From Elusimicrobiota bacterium (GTDB lineage: Bacteria > Elusimicrobiota > Elusimicrobia > UBA1565), in the NCBI GenBank assembly GCA_041660925.1, contig JBAZVI010000009.1, forward strand, positions 62,001-126,000: a stretch of 64,000 nucleotides of DNA. The letters run 5' to 3'. The notes under the pieces are model-generated. The model searched no databases and was not told the DNA's origin. It was given only the letters and a program-made list of their open reading frames with translations. Positions 50,186-57,761 of the stretch are shown piece after piece (position 1 is the first letter of the stretch; each line of letters begins with the position of its first letter). Made by a program: the position numbers and the translations under genes.

Positions 50186-51492
50186 GCGTCCTTCCTGACG
50201 ACGGAGATGTCGATGACGCGGTTGCGTCCCGATTCCTTGGCGTGGTAGAGCGCCTGGTCGGCCTGGCTCACGATGGTCTCGACGCTGTCGGCGTCGCGCG
50301 GAAAGTGGGCGATGCCGATGGAGACGGCGGTGCGCACCGGCGAGCCGGCCTGGTCGAAGACCTCGTCCTCGACCGCCTTGCGCAGCGCCTCGGCCTTGCG
50401 CATGACGCCGACGACGTCGGCGCGGGGCAGGAGCACGGCGAACTCCTCGCCGCCGTAGCGCGCGACGAAGTCGGTCTCATAGACGCTCGCGCGCAGGATC
50501 TCGCCGATGCGGCGCAGGACCTGGTCGCCGAAGGGGTGCCCGTAGCTGTCGTTGAGCTCCTTGAAGTGGTCGATGTCGAGCATCATGAGACAGAAGGTGG
50601 TGCGGAAGGTCTTGGCCCGGACGACCTCCTCGCGCAGGCGCTCGTCGAACATGGCGCGGCGGTAGACGCCGGTGAGGCCGTCGGTCTGCGAGAGCTCCTC
50701 GACCTCCTGGAAGAGCCGGATGCGGCGGAAGGCGAAGGCCATCTCCTCGACGAAGCCCACGGCCTTGGTCTTGAGCGCCTCCGGCTCGAGCGCGTCGGGC
50801 ACGCGGGCGTAGAAGTAGCCGACGAGCCGCTTGGCGTCGAAGATGGGGACCGCGATGGCGCGCTCGGGCTTGGTCAGCGCGTGGGCCGAGGTCAGCGCGA
50901 GCTTGCGCTCCTGGAGGCAGCGCTGCAGCGCCTCCCAGGAGGCGCCCACGCCCGCGCTGATGCGCCGGCGCAGGAGCGGCTGCATGTCGTCCTGGGCGCG
51001 CGCGGCGACGACGTAGAGCGCGAACTCCTCGACGCGCAGGTACTGCTGCACCGCCAGCTCGAGCTTGGGGCGCAGGTCGTTCCAGGTCAGGGACTCCGAG
51101 AGCCCCTTCACCATGCCGTAGAGCGCGAGGACCTCGCGCTGCTCGGTCTCGATCTCGCGGCTCTTGCCGCGGCTGCCCGCGACCTGCGCCTGCAGGGCGC
51201 CGCGCTTCTGCGAGCGGCCCTCGAGCATCGCGCTCAGGCGTCCGTACTCCGCGGCGTTGCGCTCGACGACGTAGGCCGCGTAGAGGCAGGCGAGCATGCT
51301 CCAGGCGCCCACGCCCACCCACAGGGCGACGGCCGCCGCGCTCACGTGGGCGAAGCCGGCGCCCCAGAGCAGGAAGCAGACGATGGCGCCGGCCCAGGAC
51401 ATCCAGCGCCGGCGCGGCCACGCGCCCCAGAGCGCGAACGCCGGCACGAGGGCCAGCCCGCCGGCGAGGAGGTCCCCGTCGAAGAGGTTCAT
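50182..51492 (-). CDS. Diguanylate cyclase: membrane, coiled coil, GAF, GGDEF
   Basis: 436 residues. Three hydrophobic helices (about 10-80) are followed by a coiled coil (85-125), a GAF-like sensory domain (130-260) and a GGDEF domain containing DIDHFKELNDSYGHPFGD and the active-site loop RYGGEEF. It should make cyclic di-GMP from two GTP. The inhibitory RxxD motif expected five residues before GGEEF is absent (YETD), so product inhibition is probably lost. It is the second of two tandem cyclases that open the operon. Confidence 0.92.
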   Translation of the reverse strand: MNLFDGDLLAGGLALVPAFALWGAWPRRRWMSWAGAIVCFLLWGAGFAHVSAAAVALWVGVGAWSMLACLYAAYVVERNAAEYGRLSAMLEGRSQKRGALQAQVAGSRGKSREIETEQREVLALYGMVKGLSESLTWNDLRPKLELAVQQYLRVEEFALYVVAARAQDDMQPLLRRRISAGVGASWEALQRCLQERKLALTSAHALTKPERAIAVPIFDAKRLVGYFYARVPDALEPEALKTKAVGFVEEMAFAFRRIRLFQEVEELSQTDGLTGVYRRAMFDERLREEVVRAKTFRTTFCLMMLDIDHFKELNDSYGHPFGDQVLRRIGEILRASVYETDFVARYGGEEFAVLLPRADVVGVMRKAEALRKAVEDEVFDQAGSPVRTAVSIGIAHFPRDADSVETIVSQADQALYHAKESGRNRVIDISVVRKDA

Positions 51493-52814
51493 CCGCTCAC
51501 CTGGTTGCGCCCGCCGTTCTTCGAGCGGTAGAGGCGCTCGTCGGCAGCGCGGATGAGCTGGCTCAGCGAGGTCCCGTCCTGCGGGAAGGAGGCGACGCCG
51601 AAGCTCGCCGTCACGCGCGAGCGCCGACCCTGGAAGGTGAAGTCCTCCTCGGCGATCGCTGCGCGGATGCGGCCGGCGTTCTCGACGCCGGCGGCATGCG
51701 GCGTGCTGGGCAGGATGAGCGCGAACTCCTCGCCGCCGTAGCGCGCGACGCAGTCCACGGGACGGACGTTGGCCGTGAGGATGCGCGCGAAGACCCGCAG
51801 GAGCTCGTCGCCGGCCGGGTGCCCGTAGGTGTCGTTGTAGCCCTTGAAGTGGTCGATGTCGGCCATGATGAGGACGAGCGGGGACTGGCTGCGTCCCGCG
51901 CGCAGGAGCTCGTCCTTGAGGCGGAAGCGGAAGGTGCGCTGCGTGTAGAGGCCGGTGAGGCCGTCGCGCAGCGCCATCTCGCTGACCTCCTGATAGAGGC
52001 GGATGTTCTCGAGGGTCAGCGCGGCGACCGTGGAGAAGAGGTCCACCGTGCGCAGGTCGTCGGTGCTGAAGGCGCGCGGCGCGTCGGCCTCCACGCGCAC
52101 GAAGCCGTAGGGCTTGTGCTGGACGTTGATGGGGACGAGCAGGGCGGAGCGGAAGGAGTGCGCGGCCTGGAGCTCGGCGAAGCGCTCGTCGCGCTCGACG
52201 TCGCGCACGAGGACCGGCGCGTTGCTGCGCACCGCCCAGTTCACCAGCGGGTCCGAGGGGACGCCGGTGAGGAGCTTCACGCGCGACTCCTTGTAGCGCG
52301 TCTCCAGGATGGTCTTCAGGCGCTGCGCGAGCTCGGCCTCGTCCATCGTCGAGCCCAGCGCCTTGGCCGCCTGGGTCAGGTCCCGGCGCAGCTGGATCTG
52401 GCTCACCGCGGAGCCCTGGTAGGTCTCGTAGAAGGTCTTCTCGCGCTCGAAGTCGCGGTTGGAGGTCTCGAGCTCTCCGAGCTCGCCGAGGATGCGGTTG
52501 CGCTCGGAGTCCATGCGGGAGCGGTGGAAGCTCAGCCCGAAGGAGAGCAGCCACATCGCCCCCGCCTCGGCGCCGAGCGCCATGAAATAGGCGGGGTCGG
52601 TCCGGCGGGCCATGCAGAGGGCCGCCGCGACCGTGGAGAGGAAGAGGAAGATGACGTGGACCTCCTCCTCGCGGCGGAAGTCGTTCCAGATGAAGACGAG
52701 GCCGAAGAGCGGGTAGAGCACGACCTCCCAGCCGGGGAGCAGGAAGAGCCCGGCGGCGACGCCGAAGAAGAGGAGGTTGGAACCGAGCAGAGTGAGGTTG
52801 CGGTGGCTCAGCAT
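51489..52814 (-). CDS. Diguanylate cyclase: membrane, coiled coil, GAF, GGDEF with I-site
   Basis: 441 residues. Four N-terminal hydrophobic helices are followed by a coiled coil (RMDSERNRILGELGELE), a GAF-like domain (about 150-290) and a GGDEF domain with DIDHFKGYNDTYGHPAGD and RYGGEEF. An RPVD inhibitory site sits five residues upstream, so unlike its neighbour it should be feedback-controlled. The two share architecture and probably arose by duplication. It is the first gene of the seven-gene chain that includes sppA, nnrE and the cyclophilin gene. Confidence 0.92.
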   Translation of the reverse strand: MLSHRNLTLLGSNLLFFGVAAGLFLLPGWEVVLYPLFGLVFIWNDFRREEEVHVIFLFLSTVAAALCMARRTDPAYFMALGAEAGAMWLLSFGLSFHRSRMDSERNRILGELGELETSNRDFEREKTFYETYQGSAVSQIQLRRDLTQAAKALGSTMDEAELAQRLKTILETRYKESRVKLLTGVPSDPLVNWAVRSNAPVLVRDVERDERFAELQAAHSFRSALLVPINVQHKPYGFVRVEADAPRAFSTDDLRTVDLFSTVAALTLENIRLYQEVSEMALRDGLTGLYTQRTFRFRLKDELLRAGRSQSPLVLIMADIDHFKGYNDTYGHPAGDELLRVFARILTANVRPVDCVARYGGEEFALILPSTPHAAGVENAGRIRAAIAEEDFTFQGRRSRVTASFGVASFPQDGTSLSQLIRAADERLYRSKNGGRNQVSG

Positions 52815-52885
52815 GCCGTACCTACTATGAGGTAATGATTACATATTTCAGGGCGGGAGTGATGTCGGGGAGGTTACAAACGATC

Positions 52886-52916
52886 CGCCCTCCCCGGGAC
52901 GTTCCCGGGGAGGGCG
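52886..52916 (-). terminator. tmRNA terminator hairpin
   Basis: CGCCCTCCCCGGGA (52886-52899) pairs perfectly over 14 bp with 52903-52916 around a CGT loop. It lies 3 bases beyond the tmRNA CCA end. Only a weak T-run follows on the minus strand. Confidence 0.8.
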
Positions 52917-52919
52917 AAA

Positions 52920-53277
52920 TGGTGGAGGTGGCGGGAATCGCACCCGCGTCCACAAACAGCTCACGGCGGCCCCTACAGGCTTAGCCCGACGTTGGTTTCA
53001 TCCCTGGAAAACCGTCGGACGAGTATCCAGGGACTAGCTCCGTGTTTTCTTGGGTACGCCCCGACGAAGCGCGCGGAACGGACCCGTGCCTGCTAGTTGA
53101 CGCCGGCACCCGCTTAGCAGGTTTTAGCGGACCGACGTGGACCGACTACGGGTTAGGCAGTGGCCCAGGCCAACGGTGAGTTGGCTTTTGTTGTTTTAGC
53201 CGATTTTTATCCTGGCTTCGGCCGACCAGGGCCTGCGACCATCCGTCTCACTGCTCATGTCGAACCTGTTCACCCCC
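52920..53277 (-). ncRNA. ssrA: Transfer-messenger RNA (tmRNA)
   Basis: 358 bases. The 5' end GGGGGTG pairs with CACCTCC before an encoded CCA (52920-52922) to form the acceptor stem. AACAGGTTCGAC after the 5' stem and GACGCGGG...CCCGCC at the T arm are conserved tRNA-like elements, though the T loop reads TGCGATT. A likely tag frame runs from GCC at 53185 to TAA at 53153-53155, giving ANSPLAWATA. An upstream GCT in the same frame would add five residues. It rescues stalled ribosomes with SmpB. It is a one-piece gene. Confidence 0.93.
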
Positions 53278-53593
53278 ACCCGTCGGCCCCGGCCGCCTGC
53301 GGCGCCGGGCTGAAGCCCTCGCGAGTAAGGAATCTGCTCGCTCGGGGCCTCCCCATGGGGGGTTCCCCCCTCTGGCGCCTTCGGGCCGCTATCGCGGCCC
53401 AGGAAGGCTGTCACCCTCCACTAAGGTGCGGCGGGCCATGCCGCCGCGGCCTGATAGGTCGCCCCCCGCCTAGGGGAGCGATGTGGAGAGGACGAGACCG
53501 ATGTCACACCGGATTCAAAGAGCCGATTTCTCGTCGGAGACGACCGGTGCGGGTGAACCTCTAAAGTATAACAGAGCCCTCGGGAAAGGGCAA
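53278..53593 (-). promoter_or_regulatory. ssrA promoter and ~280-base structured leader
   Basis: TTGCCC (53588-53593) and TATACT (53565-53570) with a 17-base spacer face the tmRNA gene. Between the predicted start (about 53558) and the mature 5' end the RNA is very GC-rich. It can form many stable hairpins, including GCCTTC...GAAGGC with a nested GGGCCGC/GCGGCCC, GGGGGG-AA-CCCCCC, and GCGAG/CTCGC. I see no protein and no match to 6S, SRP or RNase P RNA. It may be processed away, or be a separate small RNA. Confidence 0.55.
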
Positions 53594-53640
53594 TACCGAC
53601 AGGAACACCCATGGGCAAGGCAACGCATCATGAAAGAACT

Positions 53641-54579
53641 TTATGCCAGCTTGTGGTGTGGCACAAAACCCTGGGCACGTATCTTGAAAAAACGATCCTC
53701 AATCGCTGGGAACTCCTTTCGCGCGAACGCCTCACCGAGCCCTATGAGAGAGGATATGCCGCAATCCCCATCGATGGAATAACGACCGGCGGGGGCCACG
53801 GGGCTGATGCGGACAATTTTTCGGGCATCACCTAGAAGGATTTTCGCCGCCCCAAGCGATGAGGAGGACTGCCCAGCCATGAAGACATCTCTTGCTTTGA
53901 GGGCCCAATACCCAATCCCAGAGAAAAGTCCCGGCGTGACATCCAGTGCGGTTTCGGTACACCCAAGACTCAGGACCTCAATGTCCGTAGCCAGCTGACC
54001 ACACATCCCCATCGCTTCGATAACTGCGAACACCGCAGGGTTGTTTGCCCACATTCCGCCGTCGATGAGCGGAACGCTCCCCGCAGATACATGCGCCGGG
54101 AAATAGCTCGGAGCCGCTGCGGTAGCCATAGCAACTTCGACGGCCGGTCGCAAATAATCGAAGCTGAGCCGAGGGTGATGGGAAGTCTTGTAGATATAAA
54201 CGTCTCCAGTATCGCGATTCAGGGCGGGAATCATAAGCCGGGTCTTTGATTCCCCGAGACGACAAGCTCCAAAGACCTCAACCAAGGCGGTCTGTAGCGC
54301 CTTAGGGTTATACTTTGAAAAACTGAGATGCCGCAGTCTGGAGACCCACCCACCCCGGAAGACTTTGGGGCCAAGACGTACATAGAAGTCACGGAGTTCT
54401 ACGGCACTCTTTCCAAGGCCGAGACCGAGAGCGACAATCCCGCCAGCCGAAGTGCCTGTAATGAAATCGAAGTAGTCCACCACTCGTGCGTTTATACGAG
54501 CTTCAACAGCGGCGAGGAACGCTGCAGGGAAAACACCCTTAATTCCGCCACCGTCAATGGAAAGGATTTTGAAACTCAT
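53641..54579 (-). CDS. capV: CBASS effector: patatin-like phospholipase
   Basis: 312 residues. The oxyanion loop DGGGIKG is at 9-15, the catalytic Ser44 in GTSAGG and the catalytic Asp173 in DGG complete the patatin Ser-Asp dyad. In CBASS, CapV binds the cyclic nucleotide made by the CD-NTase on phage infection and degrades membrane phospholipids, killing the cell. No signal peptide or membrane helix is seen, which fits a cytoplasmic effector. Its ATG overlaps the E2 stop (ATGA). It is the last gene of the island operon, and base composition is clearly less GC-rich than in the flanks. Confidence 0.92.
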   Translation of the reverse strand: MSFKILSIDGGGIKGVFPAAFLAAVEARINARVVDYFDFITGTSAGGIVALGLGLGKSAVELRDFYVRLGPKVFRGGWVSRLRHLSFSKYNPKALQTALVEVFGACRLGESKTRLMIPALNRDTGDVYIYKTSHHPRLSFDYLRPAVEVAMATAAAPSYFPAHVSAGSVPLIDGGMWANNPAVFAVIEAMGMCGQLATDIEVLSLGCTETALDVTPGLFSGIGYWALKARDVFMAGQSSSSLGAAKILLGDARKIVRISPVAPAGRYSIDGDCGISSLIGLGEAFARKEFPAIEDRFFKIRAQGFVPHHKLA

Positions 54580-55031
54580 TTTTCTCCCTCCGGAGTCTTA
54601 GGACCCGAGGCTGAATGTTCCCCCCCACCTAGCCACTCGCCAGAAGCATGCCATACCTCGTAAAAATAAAGCCAGAGCGAGGTCCAGGGAATCGTCGTCT
54701 CGCTAATCGGCCGGGAGGGGTTCCACTGACCGGAGCCAGGCACGTAGAGGCACAGCCGGTTGCCGGAATAAACATGCGGCAACTTCTCCGCTCCGGGACG
54801 AACGGTCAGCGTCGGCGCGATGACGCGCACATCGGGCCCGATTCCGAGCTCGTAGTCCACACTGACCTTGTAGGTTGTGCTGAGCGGTGTCGGCTGGATG
54901 GGACCGACCCAGCGGATTTTGTTTCCCGCCTGAGAAGCGCTGAACAGCGGCCAGTGCAACCGCATGCAGGTTATCTGATGCCGTGCGGTCAGGATTTTCT
55001 TGCGGGGCGGACTTAGGAACCTAATCCCCAT
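54576..55031 (-). CDS. CBASS E2-like ubiquitin-conjugating-enzyme homologue
   Basis: 151 residues. QPTPLSTTYKVSVDYELG is the E2 beta-meander, and HVYSGNRLCLYVPG presents the likely catalytic Cys94. The family-typical C-terminus reads TIPWTSLWLYFYEVW then GEWLGGGEHS. Such E2-only proteins accompany CD-NTases in short type II CBASS and are thought to attach the CD-NTase C-terminus to a target to prime it. No E1 or JAB partner is present. ATG 55031 lies 11 bases inside the CD-NTase gene in another frame. It is chosen because the N-terminal helix (KKILTARHQI) is conserved in this family. Confidence 0.85.
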   Translation of the reverse strand: MGIRFLSPPRKKILTARHQITCMRLHWPLFSASQAGNKIRWVGPIQPTPLSTTYKVSVDYELGIGPDVRVIAPTLTVRPGAEKLPHVYSGNRLCLYVPGSGQWNPSRPISETTIPWTSLWLYFYEVWHASGEWLGGGEHSASGPKTPEGEK

Positions 55032-56145
55032 AGAAGGTGTTGGGGCTGATGCTCCTAGGTGCCGCCGACGCCACGGACGAGAGCGTCCCCAGACCGCCGA
55101 CGCGCAATGCGCCTTTGCTCCGAGAATTCTGGATGCGCACCGCCTGCTTCTTGAGGGCGTTCTGCGCGACAGTCTCGCCGAAAAGCTGGTTAAGGACGAC
55201 GCCGACTTCGTGTACGCCCGTCTTGTTGTGAAGTTCAGACCACTGGCGCTGGAACGACTTGAGCCAGGCGACAAAGGCAGGATACCCGACCGCGTCCTGA
55301 TCCCACTTCTCGCTGAAATCCTCCTTCGGGTTCTGCGGGTTCATGACCCGAAGCCGGCCGGAGATCGGCAACTGCGAGACGATGTCTGCGAAGATCGAGG
55401 TGAGTGATTCACTTATGGAGTTGTGGCCCGAGTAAAAGTGCGCCGCCAAGGTCGTCAGGACGATGGAAATGGGCGCGGGCCCAGCTGTCTCGGACTTGAA
55501 GACGATGTCGCGGTTACGCTTGATGAGTTGGACGACCAACTTGAGGGCCTCCTTCTCATCGGCGGCCTCGTGGTCTGGCAGCGGCTCAATGTTGTTCCGC
55601 ATCTCGGCGAACTTGCGAAGAGCGGTCCGACTGGCGAACCAAGCGGAGTACCCGCGGGGATTGCTGGCCTTCCAGGTTCGGGCTTCGCGGTCGGGCACTA
55701 GCAGGCACGTACCGCCCAAGGATGGATCCGGGATGGCGGGCAGGATGTCCAAATAAAAGTCATTGGCGTAAGTGACGCGAATGCAGCGGTTTTTCCTGCT
55801 CACCATCGGTCGGTATGTATCGTTCTCCCGCAGGCGGGACTCGACCGCGTTTAGAAGGTCAACGGGGTTCTGGAACTGTTCGCGCTTGAGCGCAAACTCC
55901 AAAACGAGGTCGAGGTCATACTCCTCGCACCCCAGCGGCTTGACCGTCGTGCCGAGGCTGAGCGAGCCCTGTGGGTAAATCTGTGGGTTGGCGAGGCGGA
56001 AGAAGGTCGAGTCCGCGAGCCACTTGCCGATAGCCCTATAGCGCTGTTCGGCCAAGGTGTGCTGCGTTGGCGAAAGTTGGAGCTCTTCGCAAATACCCGC
56101 CAAAAGCTCGTCAGTCTGGCCGGCACGACTCGTAAAATCAAACAT
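55021..56145 (-). CDS. CD-NTase (cGAS/DncV-like cyclic oligonucleotide synthase)
   Basis: 374 residues. The nucleotidyltransferase core has YPQGSLSLGT (Gly60-Ser61), the metal pair Asp77 and Asp79 in EYDLDLV, and the third carboxylate Asp133 in YLDILPA, all intact. A helical C-terminal half follows. On infection it should make a cyclic di- or oligonucleotide that activates the adjacent phospholipase. The tail ends PNTFYGD. A penultimate Gly in this exposed position is where E2-linked conjugation would act, perhaps after removal of the Asp. The exact CD-NTase clade and product cannot be read from sequence by eye. Confidence 0.92.
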   Translation of the reverse strand: MFDFTSRAGQTDELLAGICEELQLSPTQHTLAEQRYRAIGKWLADSTFFRLANPQIYPQGSLSLGTTVKPLGCEEYDLDLVLEFALKREQFQNPVDLLNAVESRLRENDTYRPMVSRKNRCIRVTYANDFYLDILPAIPDPSLGGTCLLVPDREARTWKASNPRGYSAWFASRTALRKFAEMRNNIEPLPDHEAADEKEALKLVVQLIKRNRDIVFKSETAGPAPISIVLTTLAAHFYSGHNSISESLTSIFADIVSQLPISGRLRVMNPQNPKEDFSEKWDQDAVGYPAFVAWLKSFQRQWSELHNKTGVHEVGVVLNQLFGETVAQNALKKQAVRIQNSRSKGALRVGGLGTLSSVASAAPRSISPNTFYGD

Positions 56146-56194
56146 ATAAACTCCTACCTCTTCCGAAATGAACGTCGTACTGGGATAGCTGGTT

Positions 56195-56509
56195 CTACAT
56201 ACCCTTCATCATGTCCATCATGCCCTTAGCCTGCATGACCAGACCGCGGAGACTGGCGACCTGCCCACTGATGTCCGAGTGACCAGCTTTGGCGATGACG
56301 CCGTTTAGGTCGCTCATGAACGCCTGCAAGTTGGCCGACCGAGTGATGATGTTGTCCAGCGCCGCGGCCTGCACCTTGCCCCGCATCACCTTGATTTTTG
56401 CGTTAGCCTCGTCGCGAACCGAATCGTCGGTCTCGGGGTCTTCGCTGAGGGACGTCAGCTGCTCAATCGCCTCTTTATAAAGGTCGTTTACCTTCTTCTC
56501 ACTGGACAT
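56195..56509 (-). CDS. Small helical protein of the CBASS island
   Basis: 104 residues, almost wholly helical and polar: SSEKKVNDLYKEAIEQLTSL, acidic central region, then a C-terminal Met/Gly-rich helix (VMQAKGMMDMMKGM). There is no signal peptide. It lies 2 bases after the lipoprotein gene and 49 bases before the CD-NTase gene on the same strand, and shares their lower GC. I do not recognise a family. The close pairing with the lipoprotein suggests the two act together. Whether they belong to the defence system is open. Confidence 0.65.
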   Translation of the reverse strand: MSSEKKVNDLYKEAIEQLTSLSEDPETDDSVRDEANAKIKVMRGKVQAAALDNIITRSANLQAFMSDLNGVIAKAGHSDISGQVASLRGLVMQAKGMMDMMKGM

Positions 56510-56511
56510 GG

Positions 56512-57555
56512 TTACCGAGCCTCCTGAAGCCGTAGTACAGCCTTGCGCATCTCTGTGGCCTGCCGAACGAAGTCCGCCGTGGCGACGACACGCGTGGCCT
56601 CGACGTCGCCGGCGATGGCGACGAAGCACTTTTTGGTCGCGTCGAGGGCATTCTTGTAGTCCTGAATGACCTCGCGCTGAGCGTTGATTTGCATCTGAAT
56701 CTTGCTGTATGCGACCGCACTAATCTCCACCTGCCCGACCAGAGCCGTCAGCGCGTCCACGTCAGCCGGTTTAGGCTCTACTGCGACTTCGGCCGGCTGG
56801 TAGGTGAGAGGTTTGTAATTATTCCGGCCCATACCTTGCCGAGCCGTGTTCAGCCGGGAGAGTAGCGACTCCATGTCGGAAGTTGGCTTAAAGGTCTTCA
56901 TGCGCGTGTAGAAGCGCCCGCCGAGGGAATCTACCTGCACCCGGTAAGGATCCTGCTGAAGCTTCAACTCCTGAACCAGGACATCTTCCAGGTCGTCGGC
57001 GTCAGCCGACAGGATGTCCAAGATACCGATCATCGGCTTCTGCGCAGCGTCAACAGCGTTCTTGAACTTGCGCTTTTTGACGGCATCCTCGATTAGAGAC
57101 ACTCCCTGCGCGACCACATTCAGGTAAGGCCCCCCCTTCTCCAGCATCTTGCTGACGCTCGCGAGGTTGAAGGACGAAAGCCCCTGCTGGAGACCTGAGA
57201 TTTCGGTCTTTAGCGCGTCGGCCGACGATCCCTCGCCGAGCTTAATCAGGACAGAATTGTAACGGTCGATGAGAGCGATAGCCTCCAGCCGCAGATTTAG
57301 GGCCGTTTTACGCGTCTCGAGGACCTTGATGCGGTCGGTGATACTGCTCTCCTGATCCGGTCGGTTGGCGATATCGTCAGCGATGTTGCTGGAGCGAAGA
57401 TAAAGGTCCAGCGCGTTCGATTTGACGCTGGCGAAATTCTCGCGATAGGTGTTGAAGCTGGCGGGGACGGAGACACATCCAGAGAGACTCATCCCGAGCA
57501 GACCCAACGCGAGCATACGCAGGATTGACGGAGTACGGATAGCATTCAAGTTCAT
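56512..57555 (-). CDS. Lipoprotein of the CBASS island, coiled-coil rich
   Basis: 347 residues. The lipoprotein signal peptide ends at GMSLSGC (Cys26). The mature part is long alpha-helical (FASVKSNALDLYLRSSN, IKVLETRKTALNLRLEAI, QMQINAQREVIQDYKNAL) and resembles no domain that I know. ATG 57555 is preceded by GAGG at 7 bases, which is better than the upstream GTG 57564. It is the first gene of the operon, behind the only promoter. A surface or periplasmic helical lipoprotein is not a standard CBASS component, so it could be a phage sensor, an unrelated passenger or a separate defence module. Confidence 0.72.
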   Translation of the reverse strand: MNLNAIRTPSILRMLALGLLGMSLSGCVSVPASFNTYRENFASVKSNALDLYLRSSNIADDIANRPDQESSITDRIKVLETRKTALNLRLEAIALIDRYNSVLIKLGEGSSADALKTEISGLQQGLSSFNLASVSKMLEKGGPYLNVVAQGVSLIEDAVKKRKFKNAVDAAQKPMIGILDILSADADDLEDVLVQELKLQQDPYRVQVDSLGGRFYTRMKTFKPTSDMESLLSRLNTARQGMGRNNYKPLTYQPAEVAVEPKPADVDALTALVGQVEISAVAYSKIQMQINAQREVIQDYKNALDATKKCFVAIAGDVEATRVVATADFVRQATEMRKAVLRLQEAR

Positions 57556-57669
57556 AGTCCTCACCCTTCAAATACCGGCATCTCGTGCGGCGTCTCGGCG
57601 GGCTTTTCGTGGCTATACGGCGAGGTTATCGTCGAGGAACAGCAATTCGGTCGCGAAAAAGCGAGTCCT

Positions 57670-57698
57670 ATTATACCACAGAGCTGGCAGTCATTCAA
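57670..57698 (-). promoter_or_regulatory. Sigma70-type promoter of the CBASS island operon
   Basis: TTGAAT (57693-57698) and TATAAT (57670-57675) are separated by 17 bases. The leader is about 108 bases. It is the only strong promoter in the island and precedes all five genes. The remaining AT-rich sequence to 57761 shows no further gene. Confidence 0.8.
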
Positions 57699-57761
57699 TA
57701 GGAGTGCCAATAATAGAAACTGCTTTTTACTAATAGATGATAGAAGATACCGCCGTTCTTG

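Noticed and set aside
53278..53560. 6S RNA, RNase P RNA or SRP RNA upstream of tmRNA
   Set aside because: I looked for the RNase P GAGGAAAGUCC segment, the SRP GGAAG tetraloop-hexaloop region and a 6S-like single long hairpin with a central bubble. None is convincing on either strand.
54576..55274. Longer 232-codon reading for the E2 gene
   Set aside because: The first ~80 codons are Ser/Arg-rich and antisense-like inside the CD-NTase frame. E2-type sequence begins only near MGIRFL at 55031.
53641..57761. Type III CBASS (HORMA/TRIP13) or a full type II with E1-E2 and JAB
   Set aside because: No HORMA, AAA+ TRIP13, ThiF-like E1 or JAB metalloprotease motifs are found in any frame between 53.3 and 57.8 kb.
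52920..57761. attL/attR duplication of the tmRNA 3' end
   Set aside because: No second copy of the GACGCGGG...CACCTCCACCA segment is visible within the window, and no integrase gene is present.
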